Under the pieces are notes generated by a model. That model did not search any database. It saw only the letters and a program-made list of their open reading frames with translations, and was not told where the DNA came from. Shown piece by piece: positions 17,508-25,529 of a stretch of DNA of 64,000 nt. The position numbers were made by a program, and so were the translations under genes. Source of the stretch: Cohnella panacarvi Gsoil 349 (lineage in GTDB: Bacteria; Bacillota; Bacilli; Paenibacillales; Paenibacillaceae); contig NZ_KI911563.1 of assembly GCF_000515335.1 (NCBI RefSeq), positions 3,124,936 through 3,188,935 on the forward strand, in the 5' to 3' direction. Numbering within the stretch: the stretch's first letter is position 1; every line of letters begins with the position of its first letter.

Positions 17508-17541
17508 GATTTGAAATATCAACAATAAAATATTTCAAATC
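17508..17541. promoter_or_regulatory. Operator-like palindrome between exporter and TetR gene
   Basis: Perfect 12-bp arms GATTTGAAATAT / ATATTTCAAATC around a 10-base centre, placed in the divergent promoter region. It is the obvious candidate operator for the TetR protein starting at 17606, shared by both directions. Confidence 0.7.
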
Positions 17542-17605
17542 TTTTATATGCTATGATATACCTGTGCAAAAATGCCGTCAATAACGGAATTAAGGGTGAG
17601 CGGGA

Positions 17606-18196
17606 ATGAACGGTTTCGAGAGGCGGACTAGCCAGATCAAAGATAAAATCCTGCATACGACGCTGCGGATGCTGCGGACGTCAGATCCTAAGCGTCTGCG
17701 GATCGCGGACGTAGCCAAGGAAGCCGGGGTGTCGCAGGTTACGATCTACAATTACTTCGGCAGCAAGGAAGCGCTCATTCGCGAGGCGTTCATCGCTTAC
17801 TTCGATCAAGCCATTCGAGATTTCGAGACCTATTTAAACGAGGGTCATTCGCTGAGAGAGAAAATCGAACGCATTATCTATATGAAAACGACGTATAGCG
17901 ATTACTCGCCGAGTTTAATTAAGCAATTGTTGCACGATGATATCGAATTGGCTCGTCACATCGAGGTGCTGTACCGAGAGGTTTCGGTTCCGCTGATGAT
18001 CAGAATCATTCGAGAGGGGCAAGCCACCGGCGAAATTTCGCCGGACGTCTCCATCGAGAATGCGCTCGTCTTCATGCAGTTGTATATGAATCAGTATGAG
18101 TTATTGCTGGAGATGGCAGACAAGAGCGAGGATCGGGATACATTTTTCGGGAAGATGGCCGAGATGTTTTTCTACGGTTTATGCGGACGAAGATAA
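17606..18196 (+). CDS. TetR/AcrR family transcriptional regulator
   Basis: 196-residue regulator. The TetR helix-turn-helix lies at about residues 12-60 (RIADVAKEAGVSQVTIYNYF followed by GSKEALIREAF). The C-terminal ligand domain is helical. It is divergent from the CcmA-type exporter, with a 34-bp palindrome in between, so autoregulation and control of the exporter are likely. GGGTGAGCGGG precedes the ATG. Confidence 0.9.
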   Translation: MNGFERRTSQIKDKILHTTLRMLRTSDPKRLRIADVAKEAGVSQVTIYNYFGSKEALIREAFIAYFDQAIRDFETYLNEGHSLREKIERIIYMKTTYSDYSPSLIKQLLHDDIELARHIEVLYREVSVPLMIRIIREGQATGEISPDVSIENALVFMQLYMNQYELLLEMADKSEDRDTFFGKMAEMFFYGLCGRR

Positions 18197-18212
18197 ATAG
18201 TGAGACGGAGCG

Positions 18213-18890
18213 ATGCGGATGACCGGGCCAGAGCTATGGACGGAGGAACAGAGGCGGATTGCCACCGAAGCGGAAGCGTGGGTGCGGGCCAAGCTCGACA
18301 AGGAAAGCAGCGGCCACGATTGGCGTCACATCGAGCGAGTCGTAAGCACGGCTCGTACGATCGCTCAGGCCGAGGGGGCGGATTCGTTCATCTGCGAACT
18401 GGCGGCTTTGCTGCACGATATGGCGGACGAGAAGCTGAACATTGATCCGATCGCCGCGGAGCAGGAATTGGCGCGTTGGCTCGCGAATTGCGGGATAAGC
18501 GAACATGAGGCCGAACACGTGATGGAGATTATCGCGACGATGTCGTTCAAAGGGGGTTCGAGGCCGCCGATGCGGACGAAGGAAGGACAAGCGGTGCAGG
18601 ATGCCGATCGGCTCGATGCGATCGGCGCGGTCGGAATCTCGCGCGTATTCGCGTACTCCGGCGCCAAAGGTCGTCCGATCCATGATCCGGGCATCCTCCC
18701 GCGCGGCAACATGACGGAGGAGGAGTACCGCAATGGACGCGACACGGCGATCAATCATTTTTACGAGAAATTGCTCAAGCTTAAGGATCTGATGAATACG
18801 GCGACAGGCCAAGAGCTTGCCGCGGGACGGCATCGTTTCATGGAAGTATTCCTGGAACAATTCTATGCGGAGTGGGACGGTCGAAAGTGA
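18213..18890 (+). CDS. HD domain phosphohydrolase
   Basis: 225-residue protein of the YedJ/YpgQ-like HD superfamily. Metal-binding motifs are HDWRHIERVVSTA (His at about 34 and 38), LLHDMADEKLN (HD at about 71-72) and DADRLDAIGAVGISRVF (Asp at about 131). Related proteins hydrolyse nucleotides or pyrophosphate. The start may be the ATG at 18213 or the one at 18219, which is better spaced from GGAG. The downstream lipoprotein gene starts two bases after its stop. Confidence 0.9.
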   Translation: MRMTGPELWTEEQRRIATEAEAWVRAKLDKESSGHDWRHIERVVSTARTIAQAEGADSFICELAALLHDMADEKLNIDPIAAEQELARWLANCGISEHEAEHVMEIIATMSFKGGSRPPMRTKEGQAVQDADRLDAIGAVGISRVFAYSGAKGRPIHDPGILPRGNMTEEEYRNGRDTAINHFYEKLLKLKDLMNTATGQELAAGRHRFMEVFLEQFYAEWDGRK

Positions 18891-18891
18891 A

Positions 18892-20043
18892 ATGAACGGA
18901 ATGACCAATCGAATTGGCGGAATGGTCCTTGCGGCGAGCCTCTTGCTCGTTGCGGGGTGCGATAACGACAATAACGCCGCGATTCCCGCGGCAGCGGAAT
19001 CCGCGACTCCAACTTCGTCAGCCGCGGCTACCGAATCCGCCGAGCCGACCGGTATCGCGGAGACTTCCATGACGGAGCTCGAGGCGCTGGTCGAGAAGTA
19101 CGGGGATTTAGGCCTGACGGACGTCCATAATCACGACGCGAGCGGCTTTCAATGGAACCGGACGGCGAAGTGGGAACGCAACCGCGTCGCGAGAGTCGTT
19201 CTATTCGGCGACGTGTCCGAGCCGAGCGCCGTACGCACGGACAAAGCCGCGTGGAGCGCCTACCGGAAAGATCCGGAGCGAATCGTGCCGTACTTCTCGG
19301 GCTTCGACCTTCACGACGAATCCAGCCTGGACGTCGTGCGGGACAACTTAGAGAAGGGTTACTTCGGGCTGGGCGAGATCGTCGCCGCTTCTACGAACTC
19401 GCCCGTCGCGTCGAAAGTCGCTTGGAAAGGGTTCGATCCGATGGACGGCTACCTTCCGCGAATTTACGAGCTGTGCGCGGAGTATAAGGCGCCGATCCTG
19501 CTGCACATCGATCCGCTCGCCGGAACGCCGCTAATCAAGCTGGAGGAAGCGCTCGACGCTTATCCGGATACGATCATCATTGTCGGACATATTAACGCCT
19601 ACAATTCTCCGGATCTCGTCGAGGCGTTAATGAAGAAGCATCCGAATTTGTACGGGGATTTCTTCGCGGGCTTTACGGATCTAAACCCGGCGAGCGAATA
19701 CGCTTTGTCGGATTATGTTCCGGTAATCAAGAAATTCTCGGACCGCTTCTTGCTCAGCACCGATTCCGGTTACGGTCTGCCCAGCGAAGAGGCCGCCATC
19801 GAGTCGATGTACCGGATGCTCGACTTACTCAGCGATGATCCGTCTGTAATGAAGCGGGTCGCCCGCGACAATTACGATGCGATCTTGCGAGCCCAGCCGG
19901 CGACGAAAACCCAGCTCGAAGCCATTAAGAAGCTTACTTTCCCAGAAGGCGGGCAGCCCGATCTGACCCACATGTCCAAGCTGGATGCGGGGACAATATT
20001 GATCGATGCGAAGGTAGATTTGTCCGAGAGCGCAGAGGGGTAA
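18892..20043 (+). CDS. Lipoprotein of the amidohydrolase-2 family
   Basis: 383-residue predicted lipoprotein. The signal ends in LLLVAGC, followed by a Ser/Thr/Ala/Glu-rich linker (about 25-55). The TIM-barrel amidohydrolase domain begins LTDVHNHDASGFQ (metal-binding HxH-like) and has APILLHIDPLAG, TIIIVGHIN and LLSTDSGYGLP for the later strands. Such domains act as metal-dependent hydrolases or decarboxylases; the substrate is unknown. A surface-anchored member is unusual. No clear ribosome-binding site precedes the ATG, so translation is probably coupled to the HD gene. Confidence 0.82.
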   Translation: MNGMTNRIGGMVLAASLLLVAGCDNDNNAAIPAAAESATPTSSAAATESAEPTGIAETSMTELEALVEKYGDLGLTDVHNHDASGFQWNRTAKWERNRVARVVLFGDVSEPSAVRTDKAAWSAYRKDPERIVPYFSGFDLHDESSLDVVRDNLEKGYFGLGEIVAASTNSPVASKVAWKGFDPMDGYLPRIYELCAEYKAPILLHIDPLAGTPLIKLEEALDAYPDTIIIVGHINAYNSPDLVEALMKKHPNLYGDFFAGFTDLNPASEYALSDYVPVIKKFSDRFLLSTDSGYGLPSEEAAIESMYRMLDLLSDDPSVMKRVARDNYDAILRAQPATKTQLEAIKKLTFPEGGQPDLTHMSKLDAGTILIDAKVDLSESAEG

Positions 20044-20069
20044 CCCATAATCCATTCGAAAAGAGGAAA

Positions 20070-20576
20070 ATGCCAATGTACGCTTCGATTCAGCTATTCG
20101 TCCAAGACTACGAGGAAGAGGCAACGGCTACTCAGAAGTTGCTCGATCGCTTGACCGATGCTTCCCTGAAACAAGAAGTCGCGACGGGTTACCGCACGCT
20201 CGGCCATCTGGCGTGGCACATCGCTTGCTCGGGCATGATGGTCGCGGCCGCCGGAGTAAAGTTCGAGCATCCGGACGAGCGGGGCGGGATTCCGTCTTCC
20301 GCCCAAGCGATCGCGGATGCGTACCGCAAGGCGGTGCCGGCGCTCGTAGAGGCAGTCAAGTCGCAATGGACGGACGCCGATCTTGCGGCCGTGCAGAACA
20401 TATTCGGCCAGAACTGGTCGAACGGGACGACGCTCAATAAATTCATCAAGCACGAGGTGCATCATCGCGGTCAGTTGACGATCCTGATGCGCCAAGCGGG
20501 CTTGCAGGTAGCGGGCATATACGGCCCGGCGAAGGAAGAGTGGTCGGCGATCGGCATGGAAGCCCCGGCGCTGTAA
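20070..20576 (+). CDS. DinB family protein
   Basis: 168-residue four-helix-bundle protein. Metal-site histidines appear in TLGHLAWHIACSGMM (about residues 46-51) and KHEVHHRGQLTILMRQ (about 131-136), the typical His triad of the DinB/YfiT fold, which includes bacillithiol-dependent thiol transferases. AGAGG precedes two closely spaced ATGs (20070 and 20076). A bidirectional hairpin follows. Confidence 0.9.
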   Translation: MPMYASIQLFVQDYEEEATATQKLLDRLTDASLKQEVATGYRTLGHLAWHIACSGMMVAAAGVKFEHPDERGGIPSSAQAIADAYRKAVPALVEAVKSQWTDADLAAVQNIFGQNWSNGTTLNKFIKHEVHHRGQLTILMRQAGLQVAGIYGPAKEEWSAIGMEAPAL

Positions 20577-20585
20577 GAGCACGAA

Positions 20586-20607
20586 AGCCCGCCCGATCGG
20601 GCAGGCT
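20586..20607. terminator. Hairpin terminator after dinB-like gene
   Basis: GCCCGATCGGGC core extended by AGCC/GGCT with single-base bulges, followed by TCTTCGTCTTTATT. It separates the DinB gene from the convergent oxidoreductase gene. Confidence 0.6.
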
Positions 20608-20766
20608 CTTCGTCTTTATTGACTGGATTCGCGGCTTATTGCGTTTGAATATTTGTATGGAGTACAGCTATTCAGGTAAGATACCAACGGTTAAGCTCGA
20701 CAACTGCACGAATGGCATCCGGCTCGCGTCGAACCGTCGAAATCTTCTCTCCTAAACCCAAATAAA

Positions 20767-21831
20767 TTACCCCTTAGCCAGCTCCTTGCGCACGATAGGC
20801 GCGACTTTCGTTCCGAGCAACTCGATCGTCCGAAGCAGATCGCCATGCGGCATCGTGCTGACGTCGGCGTGCAGGAAAAACCGCGTAATCCCGAGATTGC
20901 GCTGCAGCAGCACGATTTTCTCCGCGACGAATTCGGGATCGCCGACGTAGAGGGCGCCGCGCATGCTGCGCGCCGCATCGAACGCCGAACGGTCGTAGTG
21001 CGGCCAGCCGCGCTCGCGCCCGATGACGTTCATCATCGCTTGCTGATGCGGGAAGAACAGGTCAGCAGCCTGATCGACCGTATCCGAGAGGAAACCGTGG
21101 GAGTGCGTCGCGATCTGCAGCTTGTTCACGTCGTGTCCGGCGCGCGCTGCGGCCTGCTTATACAGATCGACGAGCGGAGCGAACCGTTCGGGCATACCCC
21201 CGATGACGGCGAATACGATCGGCAAGCCGAGCGTACCCGCGCGAACGGCGGATTCCGGATTTCCTCCGCTGGCGATCCAGACCGGAAGCGGGTTCTGTAC
21301 GGCTCGCGGATAGACGCCGAGGTTATTGATCGCCGGACGCAAGCCGCCGCGCCAAGTCACCTTCTCCGAGGAGCGGATCTTCAGCAGCAGTTCGAGTTTT
21401 TCCTCGAACAATTCGTCGTAGTCGTCCAGGCTGTAGCCGAATAACGGGAAAGATTCGATGAACGAACCCCGTCCGGCCATCACCTCCGCCCGGCCGTTCG
21501 ATAGCGCGTCTAGCGTCGCGAACGATTCGTAGACGCGAACCGGATCGTCGGACGACAGGACGGTAACGGCGGTGGATAATCGAATGCGATTCGTGACCGA
21601 TGCCGCCGCCGCGAGCACGGTGACGGGCGACGTACCCGCGTAGTCGGCGCGGTGATGCTCGCCGATGCCGTAGACGTCCAGCCCGACCTGGTCGGCGAGC
21701 TTGATCTCCTCCACCGCTTGGCGCAGCCGCTCCGCATGGCTGACGGATTTCCCTACCGCTGCGTTCGGCGTCGCCTCCAGGAACGTGCTGATTCCTATTT
21801 CAAAAGCGTTTGCTTGTTCGGACATGTTCAT
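20767..21831 (-). CDS. LLM class flavin-dependent oxidoreductase
   Basis: 354-residue luciferase-like FMN-dependent monooxygenase. TIM-barrel features are DVYGIGEHHRADYAGTSPVTVLAAAA, TNRIRLSTAVTVLSSDDPVRVYE, SNGRAEVMAGRGSFIESFPLFG and PLPVWIASGGNPESA. GAGGGG precedes ATG codons at 21831 and 21825; the frame also opens at 21867 without a site. Substrate unknown. A second, distinct LLM gene is at 61158-62195. Confidence 0.9.
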   Translation of the reverse strand: MNMSEQANAFEIGISTFLEATPNAAVGKSVSHAERLRQAVEEIKLADQVGLDVYGIGEHHRADYAGTSPVTVLAAAASVTNRIRLSTAVTVLSSDDPVRVYESFATLDALSNGRAEVMAGRGSFIESFPLFGYSLDDYDELFEEKLELLLKIRSSEKVTWRGGLRPAINNLGVYPRAVQNPLPVWIASGGNPESAVRAGTLGLPIVFAVIGGMPERFAPLVDLYKQAAARAGHDVNKLQIATHSHGFLSDTVDQAADLFFPHQQAMMNVIGRERGWPHYDRSAFDAARSMRGALYVGDPEFVAEKIVLLQRNLGITRFFLHADVSTMPHGDLLRTIELLGTKVAPIVRKELAKG

Positions 21832-22010
21832 TTCGCCCCTCTCGTTAGTAACTCTATTGTACCGCATTAACTATGAAAAATAAAGTTTCTTTAAAATAGT
21901 TAGTTAAACCGAACGATTATGTACACAAATGAAAGTAAATCAGATAAAATCAGCTTAAGCAAAAGCAACAGTTCTGCGTGATGACAACTAGGCGAGGGCG
22001 ATGTGATGGC

Positions 22011-23537
22011 ATGAGCGGGACGAAAGTTGTTTTGTATGGCTTGGCTTATTTTATTCCCATAATATTTTTCGTCTGCATGGCGGTCGACGTGCTCTTGCGC
22101 AATCCGAAAAGAACCGAGCATCGGCTCGTTAGCTTGGTCGCGATCTGCTTCCTGCTGATGTTCGCGACGGAATACGCCCGGCACCAGATGCCGATCGAGT
22201 ACAGCGCGAGAATTTCGACGTACGTATACGCCAATGCGGGCATCTGCATCGCGGGGGTGGCGCTGCATTTCGCCGCCAAGGTTTCCGAATTGGACAAGCG
22301 GATGCCGCGATGGCTATATCCGTGGATATTCCATGTCCCTACGCTCGGGATCATCGCGAATCTCTTGACCAGCGGACATGCGATTGCATCCAGTCGGTTC
22401 TTCGAAGCCGGCGTGTGGTTCCCGCCGGAGTATAACACGGCGTACTACGTTTCCTATTCATTAAGCAATGCTGTTATCATTCTCTATTTGTTCATGCTCT
22501 ATAGAGGCTGGAAGAAGGCGCAATCGAAGGAACGCAGGCAAATTTTCAAATTGCTGCTCATCGGCGGAAGCGTCACTTCCGCGTGGCTGATCTTGCTAGG
22601 GTATTTCAACTTCGGCGAATGGCTGCCGCCGAACTCGCAGAATTACGCGGGGATCATCTGGTGCTTCACGCTCCGGCTCGCCATGATCCGATTCGATTTC
22701 ATGAATCATGAGTACAAACGTTATGAGCGAATGTTCGACATGAATCCTGCGGCGATCGTGCTGATCGATATGGACGGCCGCATCCGCGAAGCGAACCCAA
22801 GCGCGAGGCAACTGCTCGGAGGCATCGATACGGACCGCTTCTCCTTGTTTACTCTCCTTGACGACGGGCTAAAGACATCCGTGCAAGCCGGCCGGGAGAT
22901 CAAAGATTTCGAGGCGACCATCGCCTGCGGAAGCGAGCTGCTCGAAGTGCTGATCGACGGGGATTACATGACGGTCGATAACGAGCTCCGCACGGTCCTT
23001 ATCATTCGAGACGTAACGTTGCAGAAGCGGAACCAGAGGCAGATCGAATATATGGCGTACAACGACGCGCTCACGAAGCTGCCGAACAGAAGATGTTTCT
23101 ACTATCGGCTGGATACGGTCATTCGCGAAGCGCAGCTGAACGGGTCGCGGCTAGCCCTCGTTATGATCGACCTCGATCATTTCAAATCCATCAATGATAA
23201 ATATGGCCACGAGGCTGGAGACGTCGTTCTGCAGTATGCGGCGGCGGCGATCGAAGAGTCGGCGCGGGGCATCGGCAAGGCCGGCCGGCTCGGAGGAGAC
23301 GAGTTCGTCATGTTCATCCGGAATGTCGCTTCGGATGACTACGTACAGGAGACGGTCGCCCAGCTCAGGAATCGATTGTCCGGCACGGTGATTCGGTACG
23401 GCGAGCATGCATTGACCGTGGAAGCCAGCATCGGAGTGAGCTACTTCCCCGATCAAGGGACCGACGTCGACACGTTAATGATGCAAGCGGACAAAGCGAT
23501 GTACGCCGAGAAAAGATTAAGCCATCAATCGGCGTAG
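22011..23537 (+). CDS. Diguanylate cyclase with 7TM sensor, PAS and GGDEF
   Basis: 508 residues. The N-terminal membrane module has about seven hydrophobic helices (about 5-220) and resembles the 7TM region of histidine kinases. A PAS domain follows (about 235-350, FDMNPAAIVLIDMDGRIREANPSARQLLGG), then GGDEF (about 352-505) with LTKLPNRRCFYYRLD, MIDLDHFKSINDKYGHEAGD and the intact active-site motif GRLGGDEFVMF. The RxxD inhibitory site expected just upstream is absent, so product inhibition is probably lacking. It should make cyclic-di-GMP. ATG at 22011 is 12 bases after GAGGG; the frame extends to 21978. Confidence 0.88.
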   Translation: MSGTKVVLYGLAYFIPIIFFVCMAVDVLLRNPKRTEHRLVSLVAICFLLMFATEYARHQMPIEYSARISTYVYANAGICIAGVALHFAAKVSELDKRMPRWLYPWIFHVPTLGIIANLLTSGHAIASSRFFEAGVWFPPEYNTAYYVSYSLSNAVIILYLFMLYRGWKKAQSKERRQIFKLLLIGGSVTSAWLILLGYFNFGEWLPPNSQNYAGIIWCFTLRLAMIRFDFMNHEYKRYERMFDMNPAAIVLIDMDGRIREANPSARQLLGGIDTDRFSLFTLLDDGLKTSVQAGREIKDFEATIACGSELLEVLIDGDYMTVDNELRTVLIIRDVTLQKRNQRQIEYMAYNDALTKLPNRRCFYYRLDTVIREAQLNGSRLALVMIDLDHFKSINDKYGHEAGDVVLQYAAAAIEESARGIGKAGRLGGDEFVMFIRNVASDDYVQETVAQLRNRLSGTVIRYGEHALTVEASIGVSYFPDQGTDVDTLMMQADKAMYAEKRLSHQSA

Positions 23538-23598
23538 AGTTGCGCAGAATAAATCCCTTGTGAGTTCTCGCGGTTCCATGTAAAATGGTGGAAGATAC

Positions 23599-23670
23599 AA
23601 GGCTGCGCGTAACTGGCGTAACATGGAGTACCATGGTGGAGCGCGCGGATATCGGCCGTACGCCTGGGCG
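23599..23670 (+). ncRNA. ZTP riboswitch (pfl motif) aptamer
   Basis: The leader shows the conserved parts of the ZTP/ZMP aptamer in order: P1 5' strand CTGCGCG, ACTGGCG, a P2 hairpin CATGG/CCATG with GGA after it, P1 3' strand CGCGCGG, and the P3 signature GCCGTACGCCTGGGCG. This matches the layout of the Fusobacterium ulcerans ZTP aptamer as I remember it. A terminator begins at its last base. The class senses ZMP/ZTP, which build up when 10-formyl-tetrahydrofolate is short, and turns genes on. Here it precedes a DJ-1/PfpI gene. Confidence 0.85.
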
Positions 23671-23710
23671 AAGCACCCGATCGCAATGTTGCGGTCGGAT
23701 GCTTCTTTTT
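23670..23710 (+). terminator. Riboswitch-controlled terminator
   Basis: 15-bp stem with two G-T/A-C irregularities (23670-23684 with 23691-23705), a 6-base loop and six Ts. Its 5' arm abuts the GCCTGGGCG element of the ZTP aptamer, so ligand binding and terminator formation can compete. Confidence 0.85.
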
Positions 23711-23747
23711 GTTGTCGTCAGTATACGAGAAGGGTGCGGTGTACGGG

Positions 23748-24320
23748 ATGAAAATCGCTTATGTGATGTTCGACGGAATGACGACTTTGGATATGGCAGG
23801 GGTTCACGAGGTGCTGCCATGGATGCTCGTGCTCGGCGCCAAGCCGGATTTGTCCTGGGATTTCTGCTCGAACAAGGATCAGATCGCGGACGATCGCGGG
23901 CTGAAGTTCAAGATCGACCATGTATGGCCCGACCTCTCGCGCTACGACATGGTATTCGTTACGGGCGGCATGCCTACAAGGCAGCTTAGGCATGACGCGG
24001 AGTTCGTCTCGTGGCTGAAGACCGCCCGGGAAGACGCGTATAAAGTTTCGGTGTGCACGGGATCGCTGTTGCTCGGCGCAGCCGGTTTCCTGCAAGGGAA
24101 GCGAGCGACGACCAATCCGTCGGCGTACGACCTGCTGGCGCCTTATTGCGCGGAAGTCGTTCGGGCGCGCTGCGTAACCGACGGCAACGTATTCACCGGG
24201 GGAGCCGCATCGACTTCTGTCGAGGTTGGACTTCGGCTTGTGGAAGAACTGACGGACGCGGCGTTCGCCAGGCAGGTCGGACAGAAAATCGATTGTCCGT
24301 ACGGGGCTCCGAAATTGTAA
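23748..24320 (+). CDS. DJ-1/PfpI family protein under a ZTP riboswitch
   Basis: 190-residue class I glutamine amidotransferase-like fold protein. The nucleophile elbow is VSVCTGSLLLGAAGFL (Cys103), with Glu21 in AGVHEVLPW as partner and VFVTGGMPTRQLRHD in the middle. Overall it is closest to the isonitrile hydratase / ThiJ-like branch. ATG at 23748 follows GGGTGCGGTGTACGG. The ZTP riboswitch and terminator upstream imply induction when one-carbon folate supply fails, so a link to purine or folate metabolism is an inference. Confidence 0.88.
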   Translation: MKIAYVMFDGMTTLDMAGVHEVLPWMLVLGAKPDLSWDFCSNKDQIADDRGLKFKIDHVWPDLSRYDMVFVTGGMPTRQLRHDAEFVSWLKTAREDAYKVSVCTGSLLLGAAGFLQGKRATTNPSAYDLLAPYCAEVVRARCVTDGNVFTGGAASTSVEVGLRLVEELTDAAFARQVGQKIDCPYGAPKL

Positions 24321-24387
24321 TGTCCCGAGGGTTGGGCGATAATGGTAGAGAAAACGGCTATTATCTTCTATCGGAGGTGCAAGTGCA

Positions 24388-25404
24388 ATGAGAGCGCTTT
24401 TTATCGGAGGAACGGGGATTATCAGCAGTGCCATTACGGAACAACTGGCTCGGCAAGGCTGCGAGCTTTACTTGCTGAACCGCGGCAATCGGAACGATAA
24501 GCTGCCTGCGGGCGTGCGCGTCATTCAAGCGGACATTAACGACGAGGAACGCGTGGCGAAGCTGATCGAGTCGATGTCGTTCGACGTCGTCGCCGATTTC
24601 ATCGCGTTCGTGCCTTCCCAATTGGAGCGGGACTACCGCCTGTTCAAAGGGAAAACGAAGCAGTTCGTCTTCATCAGCTCCGCATCCGCCTATCAGAAGC
24701 CGTTGTCGGACTACCGCGTGACGGAGAGCACGCCGCTTGCGAATCCTTACTGGGAATACTCGCGCAACAAGATCGCCTGCGAGGAATACCTCCTTCGACT
24801 ATACCGGGAAGAAGGCTTCCCGATCACGATCGTCCGGCCGAGCCACACGTACGACGAGCGCTCGATTCCGCTTGGCGTGCACGGACGCAAGGGCAGCTGG
24901 CAAGTCGCGAAGCGGATGCTGGCCGGCAAGCCGGTCATCATTCACGGAGACGGGACGTCGCTCTGGACGATGACGCACAACAGCGATTTCGCCAAAGGCT
25001 TCATCGGGCTGATGGGCAACATTCACGCGCTCGGCGAATCGGTGCAGATTACGTCGGACGAGACGTTGACGTGGAACCAGATCTATGCGATCATCGCCGA
25101 TGCGCTCGGCGTGCAGCTTAACGCCGTCCACGTATCTTCGGAGTTTCTGGCGGCATGCAGCACGGAGGATTATCGCGGCGGACTGATCGGGGATAAAGCG
25201 AATTCGGTCGTCTTCGACAATTCGAAGCTGAAGCGGCTCGTGCCCGAATTCGTCGCGACGACGCGGTTCGATCAGGGGATAAAGAAGACGGTGGCGCATC
25301 TATTGGCCCATCCGGAGCTGCAGCAGGAAGATCCGGAATTCGACGCTTGGTGCGATAAAGTGATCGGAGCGTTGGAGTCGGCGGCCAAGGCGGTACGAGG
25401 GTAA
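24388..25404 (+). CDS. NAD-dependent epimerase/dehydratase (extended SDR)
   Basis: 338-residue Rossmann-fold protein. The dinucleotide motif is ALFIGGTGIISSAI. FVFISSASAYQKP supplies the Ser region. The usual YxxxK appears as YWEYSRNKIACEEYLL (Tyr and Lys present). Substrate-binding residues IVRPSHTYDERSIP follow. This subgroup resembles the plant CSP41/mRNA-binding-like and NAD(P)-dependent sugar epimerases. GGAGGTG lies before the ATG. It may be co-transcribed with the DJ-1/PfpI gene (67-bp gap without a terminator), so it may also lie under the ZTP switch. Confidence 0.88.
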   Translation: MRALFIGGTGIISSAITEQLARQGCELYLLNRGNRNDKLPAGVRVIQADINDEERVAKLIESMSFDVVADFIAFVPSQLERDYRLFKGKTKQFVFISSASAYQKPLSDYRVTESTPLANPYWEYSRNKIACEEYLLRLYREEGFPITIVRPSHTYDERSIPLGVHGRKGSWQVAKRMLAGKPVIIHGDGTSLWTMTHNSDFAKGFIGLMGNIHALGESVQITSDETLTWNQIYAIIADALGVQLNAVHVSSEFLAACSTEDYRGGLIGDKANSVVFDNSKLKRLVPEFVATTRFDQGIKKTVAHLLAHPELQQEDPEFDAWCDKVIGALESAAKAVRG

Positions 25405-25529
25405 CATAGCCGCAAGAGCCGATAACGTTCCTTCCGCAGCATCAAGATCGGCAGCCGGGACTGGAATATCTCATGAATCCGACGTCGATATCGGATAACC
25501 CCGCTTACCGCGGGAGCGGCATCGGCCGC

